Origin: Rhodobacteraceae bacterium M382
Lineage (GTDB): Bacteria > Pseudomonadota > Alphaproteobacteria > Rhodobacterales > Rhodobacteraceae
Reading direction: 5' to 3'
NCBI GenBank assembly: GCA_025141015.1
Contig: CP081098.1
Coordinates: forward strand, 4,284,501 to 4,348,500
DNA: 64,000 bases
A program made the position numbers and the translations under genes. This document shows positions 19,110 through 27,750 of this stretch, one piece after another (position 1 is the stretch's first letter; each line of letters starts with the position of its first letter). The notes under the pieces were generated by a model that saw only the letters and a list, made by a program, of their open reading frames with translations, was not told the origin of the DNA and did no database searches.

Positions 19110-19943
19110 ATGAAGAAGTCGATTTTGATTACCGGGTGCTCGTCTGGCATCGGATTGGACGCAGCGCGGGGGATGCGGGACCGCGGTTGGCAGGTGTTTG
19201 CCTCCTGCCGCCAACAACGCGATTGTGACCGTATGCGCGCCGAAGGCTTCCAGGCCCCGCGGATCGACTATACCGACTCTGACAGCATCAAAACCGGACT
19301 GGCCAGCGTTCTGGATCACACCGGCGGCACATTGGAGGCGCTGTTCAACAACGGTGCCCACGGCTTGCCCGGTGCCGTCGAAGACCTGCCGACCGACGCA
19401 TTGCGCAATATTTTCGAAGTCAATCTGTTTGGCTGGCATGAACTGACCCGACAGGTGATCCCGGTGATGCGCGCACAGGGCCACGGGCGCATCGTTCAGA
19501 ACTCTTCGATCCTGGGTCTTGTCGCCTTTCCGTGGCGGGGCGCTTATGTGGCGACGAAATACGCGCTCGAAGGGTTGACCGACACCATGCGTGTCGAGCT
19601 GCGCGGCACGGGCATCCATATATCATTGATCGAGCCTGGCCCTGTCACCTCCAAGCTGCGGGAAAAATCCATCCCTCATTTTGAACGGTTCATTGATTGG
19701 GAAAATTCGCCGCTGCGCGCAAAATACGAATCCAGCCTGCTGAAACGCCTGTATGAAAGCACCGGGACCGACCGGTTCGAGCTGCCCGCTTCGGCCGTGA
19801 CCGTCAAACTGGCCCACGCCTGCGAATCCCGCCGCCCGCACCCGCGTTATTATGTGACAACACCGACCCATATTGGCGGCCTGTTGCGGCGCATTCTCTC
19901 GACCCGGGCATCTGACCGTCTTCTGGCCCGTATCGGTGGTTAG
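19110..19943 (+). CDS. Short-chain dehydrogenase/reductase
   Basis: A 277-residue classical SDR. The NAD(P) Rossmann motif is GCSSGIG at residues ~9-15, followed by the NG motif (LFNNGAHG), the active-site Ser (NSSILGL) and the YVATK catalytic Tyr/Lys segment (Tyr about residue 148). The tail contains the family-typical ISLIEPGPVTS. Many such proteins are annotated as SDR-family NAD(P)-dependent oxidoreductases; the substrate cannot be inferred. It precedes a small membrane protein and the cobalamin adenosyltransferase gene, with no clear functional link. Confidence 0.9.
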   Translation: MKKSILITGCSSGIGLDAARGMRDRGWQVFASCRQQRDCDRMRAEGFQAPRIDYTDSDSIKTGLASVLDHTGGTLEALFNNGAHGLPGAVEDLPTDALRNIFEVNLFGWHELTRQVIPVMRAQGHGRIVQNSSILGLVAFPWRGAYVATKYALEGLTDTMRVELRGTGIHISLIEPGPVTSKLREKSIPHFERFIDWENSPLRAKYESSLLKRLYESTGTDRFELPASAVTVKLAHACESRRPHPRYYVTTPTHIGGLLRRILSTRASDRLLARIGG

Positions 19944-20040
19944 CGTTGTGTGGCCACCGCGCCGAGGCAAAAAGTCATTCGCCTTTCTGGGCGACCCGCG
20001 TTAGACCATCGGCAGATTCTGGAAACCTTGCGAGGACATC

Positions 20041-20241
20041 ATGGGCGACCCGCTCTTTATACTTGTGGTGATTGCCATCTTGGCCGTTGTCGTCGTTCTG
20101 GTGCTTGGCATTGGCGGCTTTGGCAAAGGCGGCAAATTCAACAAAAAATACAGCAACAAGCTGATGCAATTGCGGCTCCTGCTACAATTCATCGCTGTGG
20201 GGCTGATCCTGCTGTTCATTTATCTGCGCCAAGGGGGCTGA
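20041..20241 (+). CDS. Twin transmembrane-helix small protein (HIG1-like)
   Basis: A 66-residue membrane protein with two hydrophobic helices (residues ~4-26, LFILVVIAILAVVVVLVLG, and ~44-62, LLLQFIAVGLILLFIYL). A basic, Lys-rich loop (KGGKFNKKYSNK) joins them. Its size and the basic loop match small twin-helix proteins of alphaproteobacteria, some of which carry a HIG1-type domain linked to respiratory supercomplexes. The ATG follows GAGGACATC. It lies 4 bases before the adenosyltransferase gene and is very likely co-transcribed with it. Exact function unknown. Confidence 0.85.
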   Translation: MGDPLFILVVIAILAVVVVLVLGIGGFGKGGKFNKKYSNKLMQLRLLLQFIAVGLILLFIYLRQGG

Positions 20242-20245
20242 TCAC

Positions 20246-20818
20246 ATGGTGGTCCTGAACAAGATCTACACCCGCACCGGCGACAAGGGCGACACTGCCC
20301 TGGGCAACGGCACCCGTGTCGCAAAGCATTCGGCCCGCGTATCGGCCTATGGCACATCCGATGAATTGAACGCCTTTGTCGGCGTTGCCCGTTTGGACGC
20401 CACCGGGGAAACCGATACCGCGCTGGCCCGCATCCAGAATGACCTGTTCGATTTGGGCGCGGACCTGTGCCGTCCCGACATGGAACAGGATGCGACCGCC
20501 GAATACCCACCGCTGCGCATGGTCACGGCACAGGTCGAACGGTTGGAAGCCGAAATTGACATCATGAATGCAGATCTCAAACCCTTGCGCAGCTTTATCT
20601 TGCCGGGGGGATCACGGCTGGCGGCGCAATTGCATGTCTGCCGGACAGTCGCGCGTCGGGCCGAACGTCTGGCGACCGAATTGTCGACGGTCGAACAGAT
20701 CAACCCGGCCGCCGTCAAATACCTCAATCGGCTGAGCGACTGGTTTTTTGTCGCCGCGCGTGTCGCCAATGACAACGGCACGGCCGATGTGTTGTGGGTC
20801 CCCGGCGCAAACCGCTGA
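20246..20818 (+). CDS. Cob(I)yrinic acid a,c-diamide/cob(I)alamin adenosyltransferase, PduO type
   Basis: Transfers the adenosyl group of ATP to cob(I)alamin to make adenosylcobalamin. It is 190 residues, the usual PduO-type length. The N-terminal ATP-binding segment (YTRTGDKGDTALGNGTRV) is at about residues 6-23. The later conserved pieces YGTSDELNAFVG, FILPGGSRLAAQLH and CRTVARRAER are all present. Adenosylcobalamin serves the mutases of the ethylmalonyl-CoA and propionyl-CoA pathways; mcd is encoded about 12 kb away. It is translationally close to the twin-helix protein gene. Confidence 0.93.
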   Translation: MVVLNKIYTRTGDKGDTALGNGTRVAKHSARVSAYGTSDELNAFVGVARLDATGETDTALARIQNDLFDLGADLCRPDMEQDATAEYPPLRMVTAQVERLEAEIDIMNADLKPLRSFILPGGSRLAAQLHVCRTVARRAERLATELSTVEQINPAAVKYLNRLSDWFFVAARVANDNGTADVLWVPGANR

Positions 20819-21100
20819 CCCCGCATCCATACGACGATTTGCGACACCGGCCACCCCTATCGGGTGGTCGTATTCATTTTCATTGATTCCCGCGACCCCG
20901 GCTCCCGCCGCCGCGTCGAAAAACGAGCACTGCGCAACATTCTTGCAAAGAATCTGACGCAAAACACCAAACGCGACGTCGGTGTGCCAAAACGTGACGA
21001 TTTTGCCCTGTTATGGCGGGGACGGCTTCTGTATCAACACCGCGAGAGCATGGAGGGGAGTCGCCCTGGGCGGCTGCCATACTAAGGAGAGAACGCAGAA

Positions 21101-21859
21101 ATGAAGGTACTCGTGCCTGTCAAGCGCGTGATTGACTATAACGTTAAGGTCCGCGTGAAGGCGGACGGCAGCGGTGTCGATCTCGCCAACGTGAAGATGT
21201 CGATGAACCCATTCGACGAAATCGCGGTGGAAGAAGCCATTCGTCTGAAAGAAGCAGGCAAGGCCGATGAGGTCATTGCGGTTTCGATCGGCGTGAAGCA
21301 AGCTCAGGAAACTCTGCGCACGGCTCTGGCCATGGGTGCAGACCGCGCGATCCTGGTGATTGCAGCGGATGATGTGCACACCGACATCGAACCTCTGGCT
21401 GTTGCCAAGATCCTGGCAAAAGTTGTCGAAGAAGAGCAGCCCGGTGTTGTTCTGTGCGGCAAACAGGCGATCGACAACGACATGAACGCCACCGGTCAGA
21501 TGCTGTCGGCGCTGCTGGGTTGGTCCCAGGGCACCTTTGCCTCGGGCCTGGACATCGATGGCGACAAGGCCGTCGTGACCCGCGAAGTCGATGGCGGCCT
21601 GCAGACCATCAACGTGTCGATGCCTTCGATCATCACCGTTGACCTGCGCCTGAACGAGCCGCGTTATGCGTCGCTGCCCAACATCATGAAGGCCAAGAAA
21701 AAGCCGCTGGACGAGAAAACAGCCGCCGACTATGGCGTCGATGTCTCTCCGCGTCTGGAAATCGTCACCACATCCGAACCCGAAGCCCGCGCTGCCGGCA
21801 TCGTTGTTGGGTCGGTTGATGAACTGGTCGAGAAACTCAAAGAAGCGGGGGCTGTGTAA
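21101..21859 (+). CDS. etfB: Electron transfer flavoprotein subunit beta
   Basis: The small ETF subunit, binding AMP structurally and forming with EtfA the carrier that collects electrons from acyl-CoA and N-methyl dehydrogenases. It is 252 residues. The family start [20 protein letters not shown], the signature [21 protein letters not shown] and [17 protein letters not shown] are clear. A good AAGGAG ribosome site precedes the ATG. Its last base is the first of etfA (TAATG overlap), so the subunits are translationally coupled. Likely clients encoded in this window are Mcd and the DMGDH-like enzyme. Confidence 0.98.
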   Translation: MKVLVPVKRVIDYNVKVRVKADGSGVDLANVKMSMNPFDEIAVEEAIRLKEAGKADEVIAVSIGVKQAQETLRTALAMGADRAILVIAADDVHTDIEPLAVAKILAKVVEEEQPGVVLCGKQAIDNDMNATGQMLSALLGWSQGTFASGLDIDGDKAVVTREVDGGLQTINVSMPSIITVDLRLNEPRYASLPNIMKAKKKPLDEKTAADYGVDVSPRLEIVTTSEPEARAAGIVVGSVDELVEKLKEAGAV

Positions 21860-22788
21860 TGGCTGTTCTTCTCCTTGCTGAAGTGACCGACGGCGAACTG
21901 GCGATGGACGCCACCGCCAAGGCCGTGACCGCCGCCAAAGGTTTGGGCGATGTGACTGTGCTGGCTGCAGGCGGCACTGCTGCTGCTGCCGGTGAAGCCG
22001 CAGCCAAGATCGACGGTGTGGCACGGGTCCTGGTTGCCGAAGATGCGACACTGGGCCACCGCCTGGCAGAATCCACCGCGGCGCTGATCGTCAGCCTGGC
22101 GGGCGATTACGAACACATCGTTGCGCCTGCCACCACTGACGCGAAAAACGTGCTGCCCCGCGTGGCGGCTCTGTTGGACGTGATGGTGATTTCGGACGTC
22201 TCCGGTGTTGTCGATGGCAACACATTCGAGCGCCCGATCTATGCCGGCAACGCGATCCAGACCGTGAAATCTTCGGACGCCAAAAAAGTCGTCTCCTTCC
22301 GCACCGCGACATTCGACGCGGCTGGGACCGGTGGCTCTGCGTCGGTTGAAACCGTGTCGGCCGTTGCCGATCCCGGTCTGTCGTCGTGGGTCGAAGACAA
22401 GGTCGCCGCCTCTGATCGTCCCGAGCTGACCTCGGCCGGGATCGTTGTGTCCGGTGGCCGTGGCGTCGGGTCCGAAGAGGACTTTGCCCTGATCGAGAAA
22501 CTGGCTGACAAGCTGGGTGCCGCCGTTGGCGCATCCCGCGCTGCGGTCGACTCGGGCTATGCCCCGAACGACTGGCAGGTTGGTCAGACCGGTAAAGTTG
22601 TGGCTCCTGACCTGTATGTTGCCGTTGGCATCTCGGGCGCGATCCAGCACCTGGCCGGCATGAAGGACTCCAAAGTGATCGTGGCGATCAACAAGGACGA
22701 AGAAGCACCGATCTTCCAGGTCGCAGACTTCGGCCTGGTCGCAGACCTCTTCACCGCTGTCCCGGAACTCACCGAAAAACTCGGCTGA
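21859..22788 (+). CDS. etfA: Electron transfer flavoprotein subunit alpha
   Basis: The large, FAD-binding ETF subunit, 309 residues. The N-terminal domain has the usual Ala-rich pattern. The C-terminal FAD site shows [12 protein letters not shown] near residues 195-206, [15 protein letters not shown] near 235 and [16 protein letters not shown] near 255. It passes electrons to ETF:ubiquinone oxidoreductase at the membrane, whose gene is not in this window. It is coupled to etfB by a one-base overlap and followed within 25 bases by a strong terminator. Confidence 0.98.
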   Translation: MAVLLLAEVTDGELAMDATAKAVTAAKGLGDVTVLAAGGTAAAAGEAAAKIDGVARVLVAEDATLGHRLAESTAALIVSLAGDYEHIVAPATTDAKNVLPRVAALLDVMVISDVSGVVDGNTFERPIYAGNAIQTVKSSDAKKVVSFRTATFDAAGTGGSASVETVSAVADPGLSSWVEDKVAASDRPELTSAGIVVSGGRGVGSEEDFALIEKLADKLGAAVGASRAAVDSGYAPNDWQVGQTGKVVAPDLYVAVGISGAIQHLAGMKDSKVIVAINKDEEAPIFQVADFGLVADLFTAVPELTEKLG

Positions 22789-22810
22789 TCCCGAACCGCG
22801 TCCCAAATCG

Positions 22811-22841
22811 AAAAGGCCCGCCAAATAGGCGGGCCTTTTTT
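22811..22841. terminator. Bidirectional terminator between etfA and the DUF6473 gene
   Basis: The perfect stem GGCCCGCC (22815-22822) / GGCGGGCC (22828-22835) has a 5-base loop, four A residues on the left and six T residues on the right. It can end transcripts of both convergent genes and overlaps the stop codon of the minus-strand gene. Confidence 0.92.
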
Positions 22842-23655
22842 ACAAGGCGCGCAGAAACGCCTCCAAATCTGCGGCAACCCTGCGATGTGCACAGGGCCCG
22901 ATCACATGACCCGCTATCGGGCGATGTACCGGCCCCACCTCCATATCCTGAACTTCTCCGCCGGCATCCGCACGCTGTACGTCAGTTACCACGACACCAC
23001 GTACCTGCGGACCAAGCGTCTCGACCATGTGTCGGCTGACCAAGGGCGGTTCGTGATCCAGAAAATGGGCATTTTCATTCGGGCCATATCGGATCCAGAG
23101 CAAGACGATATTGGCCCCCAGCGCCCGGATCAACAGGCGCATCCGGCTCAGCCAAACCCGTTGCAATTCGTCCTGAACCACCGCGAACCGCGCCTCTGAA
23201 ACCTGCTGGATCGTATTCAACAGATGCCGGTTAAAGTGGAACTCCGTAAAGTCGATCTCGGGAAATAGCGCAACCAGTTTTGGCAAAACCTCCACCAGCC
23301 GGTCATTGCGCCTGGGATGGACCCGAAAATACCGGTTCGACAAATTCTGTGCCCCCATGATCTGGACCACACTGACCTGGGACGACCGGGCCCGTCGCAG
23401 AATTCCGGGATCATGCATAAAGCTGTCCAATCCCGCATTCACGCAACCAAAGTTGACGCATGTTCGCCCCAGCTGGCTTTCCAGCAACGCCGCAAACGGC
23501 ATGTCCACAAAGCGCCCGAAAACCTCGGTTCCCCCGAGGATCGCGATATAGGGGCTGGTCAGGTCCCGCTCCGGTCCCCGGACCAATAATTTCGACTCCC
23601 CGTACCGACAGGGAGCGATTCCCGGTGCGTCTGCACCAAAGAGTTCATAGCTCAT
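22840..23655 (-). CDS. DUF6473 family protein
   Basis: A 271-residue protein of a family that appears common in Rhodobacterales and has no assigned function. The ATG at 23655 with GGTGGG upstream is preferred to an in-frame TTG at 23667. The sequence contains [16 protein letters not shown] near residue 36, reminiscent of the Gly-rich first block of SGNH-type hydrolase folds, and [19 protein letters not shown] near residue 188. Catalytic residues cannot be assigned with confidence. It stands alone between etfA and hbd. Confidence 0.75.
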   Translation of the reverse strand: MSYELFGADAPGIAPCRYGESKLLVRGPERDLTSPYIAILGGTEVFGRFVDMPFAALLESQLGRTCVNFGCVNAGLDSFMHDPGILRRARSSQVSVVQIMGAQNLSNRYFRVHPRRNDRLVEVLPKLVALFPEIDFTEFHFNRHLLNTIQQVSEARFAVVQDELQRVWLSRMRLLIRALGANIVLLWIRYGPNENAHFLDHEPPLVSRHMVETLGPQVRGVVVTDVQRADAGGEVQDMEVGPVHRPIAGHVIGPCAHRRVAADLEAFLRAL

Positions 23656-23832
23656 CTTACCCACCAATATTCACCCAAGACTCACTATGATGGGCAGCCG
23701 TTGCCAAATTGCTAATTCGTTAATTTTAGCAAAACTAGGGCGATCACAGCGGGGTGGACATAACGTCCACTTGTCCTTGAACCCTGACAGCCGATAAGGT
23801 CGGACCAAAGCAAACCGAGGGGCAGTCAGGCC

Positions 23833-24708
23833 ATGGAAATTCAGAAGATCGGGATTATTGGCGCGGGGCAAATGGGCAACGGGATCGCCCACGTCATGGC
23901 ATTGGCGGACTACGATGTGGTCATGACCGATGTCAGCCAGCAGGCCCTGGACGCCGCTCTGGTCGCCATCCAGAAAAACATGGACCGTCAGGCCAGCCGC
24001 GGCAAAATTTCCGATGCAGACGTCAAGGCAGCCATGGGGCGGATCTCGACCACATTGAACCTGCCCGATGTTGGGGCCACAGATCTGGTGATCGAAGCCG
24101 CAACAGAGCGGGAAACTGTCAAACAGGCGATCTTCGAAGATCTGCTCCCCCACCTTCAACCGCATACGATCCTGACCTCGAATACATCGTCGATTTCGAT
24201 TACCCGTCTGGCGAGTCGGACTGACCGCCCGGAACGGTTTATGGGTTTCCATTTCATGAACCCCGTTCCGGTCATGCAACTGGTGGAACTGATCCGCGGC
24301 ATCGCCACCGATGAACCCACCTTCAATGCCTGCAAGACGGTTGTGGATCGGTTGGGGAAAACCGCTGCCAGCGCCGAAGATTTTCCCGCCTTTATCGTCA
24401 ATCGGATCCTGATGCCGATGATCAACGAAGCGGTGTACACATTGTACGAAGGCGTGGGGAATGTCCGTTCAATCGACGAGTCGATGAAACTGGGCGCGAA
24501 CCATCCCATGGGTCCGCTGGAACTGGCGGATTTCATCGGGCTGGACACCTGCCTGGCCATCATGAATGTCCTGCATGACGGGTTGGCCGACACCAAATAC
24601 CGCCCTTGCCCGCTGCTGACCAAATATGTCGAAGCTGGATGGCTGGGTCGCAAGACCAAACGTGGCTTTTATGATTATCGGGGTGAGACGCCCGTACCTA
24701 CGCGATAA
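23833..24708 (+). CDS. hbd: 3-hydroxybutyryl-CoA dehydrogenase
   Basis: Interconverts acetoacetyl-CoA and 3-hydroxybutyryl-CoA with NAD(P)H. It is 291 residues, the length of the short monofunctional family. The Rossmann motif GAGQMGNG is at residues 10-17. The catalytic region SNTSSISITRLAS and GFHFMNPVPVMQLVELI (active His near residue 140) is present. The C-terminal domain has the family's NHPMGPLELADFIGLDTCL. It could serve polyhydroxybutyrate turnover, beta-oxidation or entry to the ethylmalonyl-CoA pathway. It is a single-gene unit with its own strong terminator. Confidence 0.96.
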   Translation: MEIQKIGIIGAGQMGNGIAHVMALADYDVVMTDVSQQALDAALVAIQKNMDRQASRGKISDADVKAAMGRISTTLNLPDVGATDLVIEAATERETVKQAIFEDLLPHLQPHTILTSNTSSISITRLASRTDRPERFMGFHFMNPVPVMQLVELIRGIATDEPTFNACKTVVDRLGKTAASAEDFPAFIVNRILMPMINEAVYTLYEGVGNVRSIDESMKLGANHPMGPLELADFIGLDTCLAIMNVLHDGLADTKYRPCPLLTKYVEAGWLGRKTKRGFYDYRGETPVPTR

Positions 24709-24724
24709 CCTGTACCACAGCGAC

Positions 24725-24759
24725 AAAGCCCCAAGGCGGATTGTCCCCCTTGGGGCTTT
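24725..24759. terminator. Bidirectional terminator between hbd and acyltransferase gene
   Basis: A perfect 12-bp stem, AAAGCCCCAAGG (24725-24736) and CCTTGGGGCTTT (24748-24759), has an 11-base loop. It lies between the convergent hbd and acyltransferase genes. Confidence 0.88.
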
Positions 24760-24810
24760 GGAGTGGCCGCAGCCCAGACACCGCCAAACGATCGCTCAGC
24801 AGTGTGTGGA

Positions 24811-25698
24811 TCAGTTGCCAAGCCGCATGGTGTGATCGCGCAACCACGCCATGAACCCGCGCGGGTCTTTTTGCAGGGGCTGCATTTCTTCGTCTGTCAA
24901 AGGCTTGCCAATGACCGGCTTTTGCGGGCGATTGCACGAGCGCACGATTTCATGCAGCAACAATCCCTGACGCAGAATAGCGGACACCCGGTTTGCAATC
25001 AGATACCAGCGCGAATTGGAGCCCGGAAAGAAAATCGGCACCACGCGCGCACCCGACCGGCGGATCATCTGCGCTGTAAAGACATTCCATTCCTGTTCGA
25101 TCGCAGGACCAAACCAACTGTCCGAACTCATCACCACACCCGACGGGAACAGCGCAACAACACCGCCTTCTTTCAGGTGTGTCATCGCGTTGGCCCGCAT
25201 TTCCACCATCTTGCGTTGGGCTTCGGGGTCATGTGGAAACGGAACCGGAATCATGAAGGATGTCGCAGCTTCGTCCAGCCCGGTCAAAACGGATCGGGTC
25301 AGAATCCGGTAATCTTCACGCCTCTGGCCGATCAGCTCGGCAAGAATCATGCCATCAACCATCCCGTGAGGATGGTTGGCCACCACGACCACCGGCCCGT
25401 CTGCCGGAATATTGCGAATCTGTTCGATTGGCGTCAGGAGCTCGATACCCATGACATTCAGGGCACCTCGCCAAAACTTCTGTCCCCGGTAAACGGCATT
25501 CGTACGTTCAAATTTCTTGACCATCCGCAGGATCGAAATCTTGCCCGTAAACCACTCGATGGCCCGGATCGCAAAGGATGTCCATGGATTGTCAAAGGAA
25601 TTGGCATAAGTCAGAGTCCGGCGATCATAGATTTCGCCCGACTGCTGTTCCGCATCCGGCCTCAGGTCAGCCCTATTTTCATGTGCGGTATCAGCCAC
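24811..25698 (-). CDS. Lysophospholipid acyltransferase-like protein
   Basis: A membrane-associated acyltransferase of the PlsC-like superfamily, about 295 residues. I chose the GTG at 25698, which follows a good GGACTGGGATA site 31 bases after the HPr gene; a longer frame overlaps that gene. The acceptor motif appears as NHPHGMVDG near residue 107, the NHPxGxxDG form seen in hemolysin-like and lysophosphatidate acyltransferases. Block II/III counterparts are ALFPSGVV and VVPIFFPGSNS. It is the last gene of the chvI-to-ptsH run, but a link to PTS regulation is not established. Confidence 0.83.
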   Translation of the reverse strand: MADTAHENRADLRPDAEQQSGEIYDRRTLTYANSFDNPWTSFAIRAIEWFTGKISILRMVKKFERTNAVYRGQKFWRGALNVMGIELLTPIEQIRNIPADGPVVVVANHPHGMVDGMILAELIGQRREDYRILTRSVLTGLDEAATSFMIPVPFPHDPEAQRKMVEMRANAMTHLKEGGVVALFPSGVVMSSDSWFGPAIEQEWNVFTAQMIRRSGARVVPIFFPGSNSRWYLIANRVSAILRQGLLLHEIVRSCNRPQKPVIGKPLTDEEMQPLQKDPRGFMAWLRDHTMRLGN

Positions 25699-25729
25699 TA
25701 TCCCAGTCCTGTTCTCATTTCTGGCCGGG

Positions 25730-25999
25730 TCAGAACCCTTCGCCAAACTTGTCAGCCACCAATGCTTCGAGCGCATCTGCCAATGCATCAGCATCCGGTC
25801 CAGACGTCTCGACGTCAATAGTCGTTCCCTTGGAGGCTGCCAACATCAAAAGTCCCATAATACTGTCGCCTGACGCGGACAACCCGTCGCGGCCGACTTC
25901 TGCCGTGGCGTCAAACCCTTCGACCACTTCGACCAACTTGGCCGAAGCCCGGGCGTGCAGTCCCTTTTCGTTCACGATTTTCAATGTTCGTTGTGTCAT
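25730..25999 (-). CDS. ptsH: Phosphocarrier protein HPr
   Basis: An 89-residue HPr. The active histidine is His15 in KGLHARASAK, and the regulatory serine, target of HPr kinase, is Ser46 in GDSIMG. No sugar permease gene is nearby, so it probably works in an incomplete, regulatory PTS in which the phosphate state of HPr and the EIIA protein reports on metabolism. It starts 15 bases after the EIIA stop and belongs to the hprK-rapZ-EIIA-ptsH run. Confidence 0.96.
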   Translation of the reverse strand: MTQRTLKIVNEKGLHARASAKLVEVVEGFDATAEVGRDGLSASGDSIMGLLMLAASKGTTIDVETSGPDADALADALEALVADKFGEGF

Positions 26000-26014
26000 A
26001 TGGCTCCCAGTGCC

Positions 26015-26407
26015 CTATTCAGGGCTGACATTGCGGGTGTTAATATATTTTTTACCGGCTTCCATCGCGCCCCGAACCGCATCGCCAACGGGCAGATGGC
26101 GGGTTTTCGCTAGCTTGATCAGCATCGGCAGATTGGCACCATACAGGATGCGTCTGTTCTGGGGGGTGCAGGCCTTGAGGCTCAGGTTTGACGGAGATCC
26201 TCCAAATAGATCCGTCACAACAACCACACCGTCACCGGCATCGACGGCGTCGGCAGCAGCGCAAATTTCCTGCTGTTTGTCGTCACGATCATCATCTGGC
26301 AGAATGGTAATCGCCTTTAGCCCCATCTGGGCACCCACCACATGTTCGACCGCCGCCAGATATTCTCTGGCCAGTCCCCCATGTGCCACGATCACTATTC
26401 CGATCAA
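26015..26407 (-). CDS. PTS EIIA component, mannose-family type
   Basis: A 130-residue EIIA-Man-type domain protein. The phosphorylated histidine is His9 in IVIVAHGGLA. The remainder keeps the family pattern GVVVVTDLFGGSPSNL near residue 65 and GANLPMLIKL near 96. No EIIB or EIIC follows, so its partner is probably regulatory, as in other alphaproteobacteria where it is called ManX or EIIA-Man. It lies 16 bases after rapZ and 15 before ptsH. Confidence 0.93.
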   Translation of the reverse strand: MIGIVIVAHGGLAREYLAAVEHVVGAQMGLKAITILPDDDRDDKQQEICAAADAVDAGDGVVVVTDLFGGSPSNLSLKACTPQNRRILYGANLPMLIKLAKTRHLPVGDAVRGAMEAGKKYINTRNVSPE

Positions 26408-26423
26408 ATCGGCCTCGCTAAGT

Positions 26424-27290
26424 CTATCGCCTGTCTTTCAGCTCGCGATGCCTAATTGACACTTGCTGGCCATCTTCTGCAAGGGCCTTGGCCAGGCTTT
26501 CTGCAATAACAACAGATCTATGTTGCCCCCCGGTACATCCAAAGGCGATCGAAAGATAGGATTTCCCCTCTGCCTTGTATGCTGGCAGCAATAGCCGGGC
26601 CAAATCCACCACTCTGTCAAAAAATGGTTTGAACAGCGGATCTGCCTGCACATGCGTCGCCACGGCGATATCGCGACCGTCCTTTTGCCGCAGTTGCGAC
26701 ACCCAATACGGGTTGGATAAAAACCGGCAGTCAAACACCATGTCCACGCCGCGCGGCAATCCCCGTTTGTAGGAAAATGATTGCAGCGACACGGCCAGAA
26801 TCTTGCCAGTCTCGGGCGCAAAAAATCGAAATATCTCGTCCCGCAACTGATGCACATTCAGGTCCGACGTCTCAACAAGCGTGTCCGCCTGGTCGCGGAT
26901 CGGGGCCATCAGGTCCAATTCCCGTTCGATCCCGATTGCTGGTGATTCAGCCGGTGCCATCGGATGCGTGCGCCGGGTTTCCGAATAGCGGCGCAACAGA
27001 ACGTCCGGAGCTGCGTCCAGATACAGGATGTTCACCTCGATATCCGATCGTCCAGCCAGTTCTTCGATCAGATCCAAAAGCGCAGTGGTCGAAAAATCGC
27101 GATTGCGGATATCCATACCCAACGCCAGTGGGTGGTCCCATTCTGACCCCTGCAAAACACGCGGCAACAGCCGCAACGGCAGATTATCAATGGTTTCGAA
27201 CCCCAGGTCTTCGAGCACATTGATCGCAGTGGAACGGCCCGCGCCTGACGGCCCGGTCACCAAAACCAATCGTTTGGGAGCAGTGTTCAT
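26424..27290 (-). CDS. rapZ: RNase adapter protein RapZ
   Basis: A 288-residue P-loop protein of the RapZ/YvcJ family. In enterobacteria it guides RNase E to the sRNA GlmZ and so sets glucosamine-6-phosphate synthesis. Walker A is GPSGAGRST at residues 13-21. The C-terminal domain carries the conserved SIAFGCTGGQHRSV near residue 247. It lies 7 bases after hprK, within the PTS regulatory run. RNA partners in alphaproteobacteria are not defined, so the specific target is unknown. Confidence 0.95.
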   Translation of the reverse strand: MNTAPKRLVLVTGPSGAGRSTAINVLEDLGFETIDNLPLRLLPRVLQGSEWDHPLALGMDIRNRDFSTTALLDLIEELAGRSDIEVNILYLDAAPDVLLRRYSETRRTHPMAPAESPAIGIERELDLMAPIRDQADTLVETSDLNVHQLRDEIFRFFAPETGKILAVSLQSFSYKRGLPRGVDMVFDCRFLSNPYWVSQLRQKDGRDIAVATHVQADPLFKPFFDRVVDLARLLLPAYKAEGKSYLSIAFGCTGGQHRSVVIAESLAKALAEDGQQVSIRHRELKDRR

Positions 27291-27297
27291 CTTGGCC

Positions 27298-27747
27298 TCA
27301 TGGTGTGTGACGCCCGCATTTCAGATAGTGCAGCAGCGACGCCGCAAAAACCGGACTGTTCACTCTTTTCAACAATGTAAGCTGAAGCCCAAGCAGTTCA
27401 ATCATATGATGGTCCGGCAGGCGGTTCTCTTCGATCTGATCCAGATCCACAACTGTATGGATCACCGCAGTGTCCCGGTGATCCGCCCGTAACACTCCAA
27501 GGCCGCGCATTTCGATCAGACCTGCGATTGCCGCTGGCACGCGCGCCACGAGATCGGCCCCCTGCCGCTTGAGCTCCACCCGGTCATCCGCAACCAACGT
27601 CGCGCCCAACCCCATCAATTGCAACGCGAGCCCGGATTTTCCGCTTCCTGATTTCCCCAGGATCAGCACCCCCCTGTCATCGACCGAAACACAGGCCGCA
27701 TGCAGGATCAGTGTGTTGGAGTCGCTGGTGGGATCAGAGCCGGACAT
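27298..27747 (-). CDS. hprK: HPr kinase/phosphorylase, short C-terminal-domain form
   Basis: A 149-residue protein holding only the catalytic domain of HprK; Gram-positive HprK is about 310 residues. Short forms are usual in alphaproteobacteria. The P-loop is LILGKSGSGKSGLALQL near residue 28, followed by VADDRV and the signature region IEMRGLGVL near 81. It would phosphorylate Ser46 of the HPr encoded downstream. It starts 3 bases after the chvG stop and so links the sensor kinase operon to the PTS proteins. Confidence 0.94.
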   Translation of the reverse strand: MSGSDPTSDSNTLILHAACVSVDDRGVLILGKSGSGKSGLALQLMGLGATLVADDRVELKRQGADLVARVPAAIAGLIEMRGLGVLRADHRDTAVIHTVVDLDQIEENRLPDHHMIELLGLQLTLLKRVNSPVFAASLLHYLKCGRHTP

Positions 27748-27750
27748 GGA

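Noticed and set aside
20864-21085. Short open frame upstream of etfB
   Set aside because: It lacks a ribosome site and family pattern; the stretch is more likely the etfBA promoter and leader.
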